Below, piece after piece: positions 32,830 through 34,692 of a stretch of 34,692 bases of DNA. The stretch's first letter is position 1; the number at the start of each line of letters is the position of its first letter. A program made the position numbers and the translations under genes. Below the pieces are notes generated by a model that saw only the letters and a list, made by a program, of their open reading frames with translations, searched no databases and was not told where the DNA came from. Origin of the DNA: Pseudomonadota bacterium (lineage in GTDB: Bacteria > Pseudomonadota > Gammaproteobacteria > Burkholderiales > Thiobacillaceae); the NCBI GenBank assembly GCA_030690985.1, contig JAUYFG010000138.1:1-34692 (forward strand), given 5' to 3'.

Positions 32830-33090
32830 TCAACGCAAAGGTTCAATAGGCTTGGGCTGCTGCTTGGACTGACATAAATCCCAGTCAGCCAATAGCTCAG
32901 CCTGATGCAATTCCGCCCAATCCAGCACCAACTGGGCCGCCCGTCGTGGCAGGCTGCCTTCGCTGATGCACAGTCCGCGTATATCGACGGAGGCTTTGAA
33001 TTCGCCATAAGTGGCGTGGAAGTGTGGCGGCGCGTGTTCATCCCAGAACATCTGGATGAGGATGCCGTAAAACATGCTGATCGTCGGCAT
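32830..33090 (-). CDS. DUF4160 family protein
   Basis: This 86-residue protein (MPTISMFYGILIQMFWDEHAPPHFHATYGEF) has the DUF4160 core: PTI..F.GI.I.M...EH.PPHFHA.YGE, then a short strand and SEGSLPRRAAQLVLDWAELHQAELLADWDLC. The HAPPHFHA histidine cluster suggests metal or nucleic-acid binding, but the function is unknown. It starts three bases after the mcrB stop codon, showing tight coupling to mcrB, and is followed by its usual partner DUF2442. A Lys/Pro-rich tail (SKQQPKPIEPL) ends it. Confidence 0.87.
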   Translation of the reverse strand: MPTISMFYGILIQMFWDEHAPPHFHATYGEFKASVDIRGLCISEGSLPRRAAQLVLDWAELHQAELLADWDLCQSKQQPKPIEPLR

Positions 33091-33093
33091 AGA

Positions 33094-34374
33094 TCAACCC
33101 GCATCCTGCTGTGTTTCGGCAACGGCAGGGTGTCCGCCATTTCCCGCTAACCGCTGATAAGCCTCAACGGGGAAAGGTCGCGGATTCACCCGATAACTGG
33201 ATTTCGCTTCATAACCCACATCCTGCCGCCAGGTTGAGACAGGAGGCTCAATAGAATCAATTTTAAGAAATCCACCACCTTGTTGAGGTTCGTTCAAGGC
33301 AACAGCAATCTTTGCCCAGTCTTCGTAGAAATATTCCTGCAAGAGCGGAATGACTTTGAAACGGAAGACAGCATCGAGTTTCCCCAAGCTATCGACATCC
33401 CAGAAGAAGGCATGGCCGATGGTGTGGTCGCGGTCGTAGAGGTATTCGATGCGGCGATTCAATGCGGTAAGCAGGGTGACAAGGTTGATGCCCGTATCAG
33501 TACCGTCCTGATTCCTCACCACCTTTCCACTGAGTAATTCCGGCTTCGGCATCATTTCCACGAACTCGAAACGCCGGCGCAAGGCGGTATCGAGCAGAGC
33601 GATGGATCGATCGGCGGTGTTCATGGTGCCGATCAGGTAGAGGTTTGACGGAACACCAAAGGGGTCGCCACCTGAGTAAGGCAAGACAACCTTGATTTCT
33701 GTGCCTTCTGACCTATTTTCAGCACTCAATCGCTTGTCGGGTTCCAGCAGCGTGATCAACTCACCGAAAACCTTGGAGATATTAGCGCGATTGATTTCGT
33801 CGATGATGAGGACGTACTCGTTTGTGGGGTCTTTCTCGGCACGGTTGCACATCTGGCGGAAAATGCCTTGGCGAATTTCATATTTCACCGCGCCTTTATC
33901 GTTGTCGATTATTGGGCGAATGCCTTCGACGAAATCCTCGTAGCTGTAGGACTGGTGGAAGGTAATAAAGGCGATGTGCCCTTGTTTGACCAGTTCAGCG
34001 TAATCGCTGCGTTCCTTGCCGCAAATTTCGGCGGCGATCTCACTGACTATGTAGGTTTTTCCGGTGCCAGGTGGGCCGTAGAAAATGGTGTTTAGGAATT
34101 GGCCATCAATTTCATCTTTGTTTGGATTGTCAGGCATTGGCGTGTGTATTAAATCTATGGAAACCGGTACTAACCATTTATTTACCTCTTTTGTGCAATA
34201 CTTTACAAAACCCTGAGCGCCACCTGGGCCTTCGTGATCACCAACCGCCAATGCCAATTCATCAATAGTGGCCTGCCCACCTTTGGCTTCCAGAGCGTAC
34301 TTGACTTTTTCCCATGATTTTTGGTTCTTCCCGACACTTGGGTAATATGGTTTGCCTATTCTGTATTTCATCAT
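33094..34374 (-). CDS. mcrB: McrB-type AAA+ GTPase
   Basis: This 426-residue motor has an N-terminal winged-helix-like domain (about 15-75; SWEKVKYALEAKGGQATIDEL, EVNKWLVPV) in place of the modified-cytosine-binding domain of E. coli McrB. The AAA+ domain follows: Walker A YGPPGTGKTY (99-108), Walker B YVLIIDEINRANISKVFGEL (187-206), the McrB signature GTMNTADRS (249-257) and arginine-finger region LRRRFEF. A C-terminal alpha-helical lid contains YDRDHTIGHAFFW. It should form a GTP-driven hexamer that recruits McrC (family knowledge). The altered N-terminus predicts a different target. It is AT-richer than the housekeeping genes. GAAGGG precedes ATGATG. Its first ATG overlaps the stop of a GNAT remnant. 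Confidence 0.94.
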   Translation of the reverse strand: MMKYRIGKPYYPSVGKNQKSWEKVKYALEAKGGQATIDELALAVGDHEGPGGAQGFVKYCTKEVNKWLVPVSIDLIHTPMPDNPNKDEIDGQFLNTIFYGPPGTGKTYIVSEIAAEICGKERSDYAELVKQGHIAFITFHQSYSYEDFVEGIRPIIDNDKGAVKYEIRQGIFRQMCNRAEKDPTNEYVLIIDEINRANISKVFGELITLLEPDKRLSAENRSEGTEIKVVLPYSGGDPFGVPSNLYLIGTMNTADRSIALLDTALRRRFEFVEMMPKPELLSGKVVRNQDGTDTGINLVTLLTALNRRIEYLYDRDHTIGHAFFWDVDSLGKLDAVFRFKVIPLLQEYFYEDWAKIAVALNEPQQGGGFLKIDSIEPPVSTWRQDVGYEAKSSYRVNPRPFPVEAYQRLAGNGGHPAVAETQQDAG

Positions 34375-34478
34375 TTTCCCTTCAACGACATCACCAAAGT
34401 CATCGGCCTCGAAGCTGAAGCCACAAATCCGTGGTATTCATAAAACCCCTTGGCCTCATCTGACAAGACATGCACGCG
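34371..34478 (-). pseudogene. C-terminal remnant of a GNAT acetyltransferase
   Basis: Read on the minus strand, 35 codons (RVHVLSDEAKGFYEYHGFVA then SASRPMTLVMSLKGK) match the last strand-helix of GNAT enzymes, especially toxin-type GNATs paired with DUF1778 antitoxins (ALSDEAKxFYxxxGFxxSPxxPMTLxLSLKD). Further upstream the frame meets a TAA at the 12-bp tandem repeat, and no acetyl-CoA-binding domain is present. Its TGA overlaps the first mcrB ATG. I infer a truncated toxin gene left after an insertion or recombination. Confidence 0.75.
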
Positions 34479-34501
34479 AGAGAATTAAGGAGAGAATTAA
34501 G
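34478..34501. repeat. Two perfect tandem 12-bp units GAGAGAATTAAG
   Basis: The tandem duplication sits exactly at the point where similarity to GNAT acetyltransferases ends. It is followed by GGGGCCAGGTCGAATTAGT, reminiscent of sequences flanking REP-associated or IS elements. The rest of 34502-34572 is featureless to me. It may hold the mcrB promoter (for example the AT-rich GGTTATTTGACA region), but none is assigned. Confidence 0.6.
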
Positions 34502-34572
34502 GGGCCAGGTCGAATTAGTAAGGTTATTTGACACGCTCCAACCAACCACTTCGTAATCGTTTAGACCCCACC

Positions 34573-34692
34573 TCAAGTCCCCACCAAAGTAAGCTGTTGC
34601 CCAGGCGATTCAGCCGGGATGGGTGGCAAGGCTGGAGCGCTCAGTCCCTGACGGGCGGCATGAATGGCTTGGGCTAGCGTATGGGTGACGCT
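34573..34692 (-). CDS. Possible 3' end of a gene running off the window
   Basis: The minus strand is open from the window edge to TGA at 34573 (39 codons; ...AQAIHAARQGLSAPALPPIP, then AESPGQQLTLVGT). The Ala/Pro-rich tail could end a real protein, but I recognise no family. Chance openness is quite possible at this length. Confidence 0.3.
   Translation of the reverse strand, partial: SVTHTLAQAIHAARQGLSAPALPPIPAESPGQQLTLVGT

Noticed and set aside
31437-32849. 470-residue plus-strand ORF opposite mcrC
   Set aside because: It is antisense of a well-supported mcrC and DUF2442 gene and has no domain.
1-34692. tRNA, rRNA, integrase or attachment site marking an island
   Set aside because: None was recognised on reading. 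The accessory nature of 29301-34692 rests on gene content and visible base composition only.

Overview
The window looks like chromosomal DNA from a GC-rich proteobacterium. It is most likely a betaproteobacterium (Nitrosomonadales/Rhodocyclales-like). That rests on gene content and order: ftsK-lolA, divergent tesA/ybbA with slyX, OdhB, a DctPQM TRAP transporter, HPP-CBS and c-di-GMP proteins. The taxon is inferred; no rRNA or tRNA is visible.

Layout, left to right. (1) 161-2351: a stand-alone CheY-like receiver followed by a receiver-GGDEF-EAL protein, a small c-di-GMP signalling pair. (2) 2501-5670, minus: a DctPQM-type TRAP transporter operon. (3) 5953-7188, minus: an orphan 2-oxoglutarate dehydrogenase E2-like gene with an unusual linker. 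(4) 7574-15652, plus: one secreted protein of 2692 residues with PKD/Ig-like, lipocalin-like, LamG-like and discoidin domains. (5) 15802-19056: a small membrane protein, HPP-CBS, an HEAGH membrane metallopeptidase-like protein and a PilZ protein. (6) 19365-27980: housekeeping genes (ftsK, lolA, a CBS protein, yajL-like, slyX, tesA, ybbA, ybbP and a twin-CDGSH protein). (7) 28315-29031: a YgjP-like metallopeptidase. (8) 29301-34692: an accessory region that looks like a defence island, holding a BrnT/BrnA toxin-antitoxin pair and an McrBC-type operon.

The most interesting system is the minus-strand operon 34374-29990. An AAA+ McrB-like GTPase and a PD-(D/E)xK McrC nuclease are separated by a DUF4160/DUF2442 pair and a micro-ORF ATGA-coupled to mcrC. 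The operon ends in a 338-residue protein that I read as a divergent FtsZ/tubulin-superfamily GTPase. It keeps the nucleotide-binding glycine loops but appears to have lost the catalytic T7 loop. I know of no described McrBC system with an FtsZ-like partner. A 35-codon remnant of a GNAT acetyltransferase (toxin-type C-terminus) overlaps the mcrB start codon, which suggests repeated turnover of toxin/defence modules here.

The second theme is repeats. Nearly every intergenic gap carries hairpins that begin GTAG and end CTAC, in several unrelated sequence families (REP/BIME-like). One lies in frame inside the E2 gene. One supplies the stop codon of the giant gene. One is nested in a 182-bp MITE-like element with 15-bp perfect terminal inverted repeats and an apparent 8-bp target duplication.
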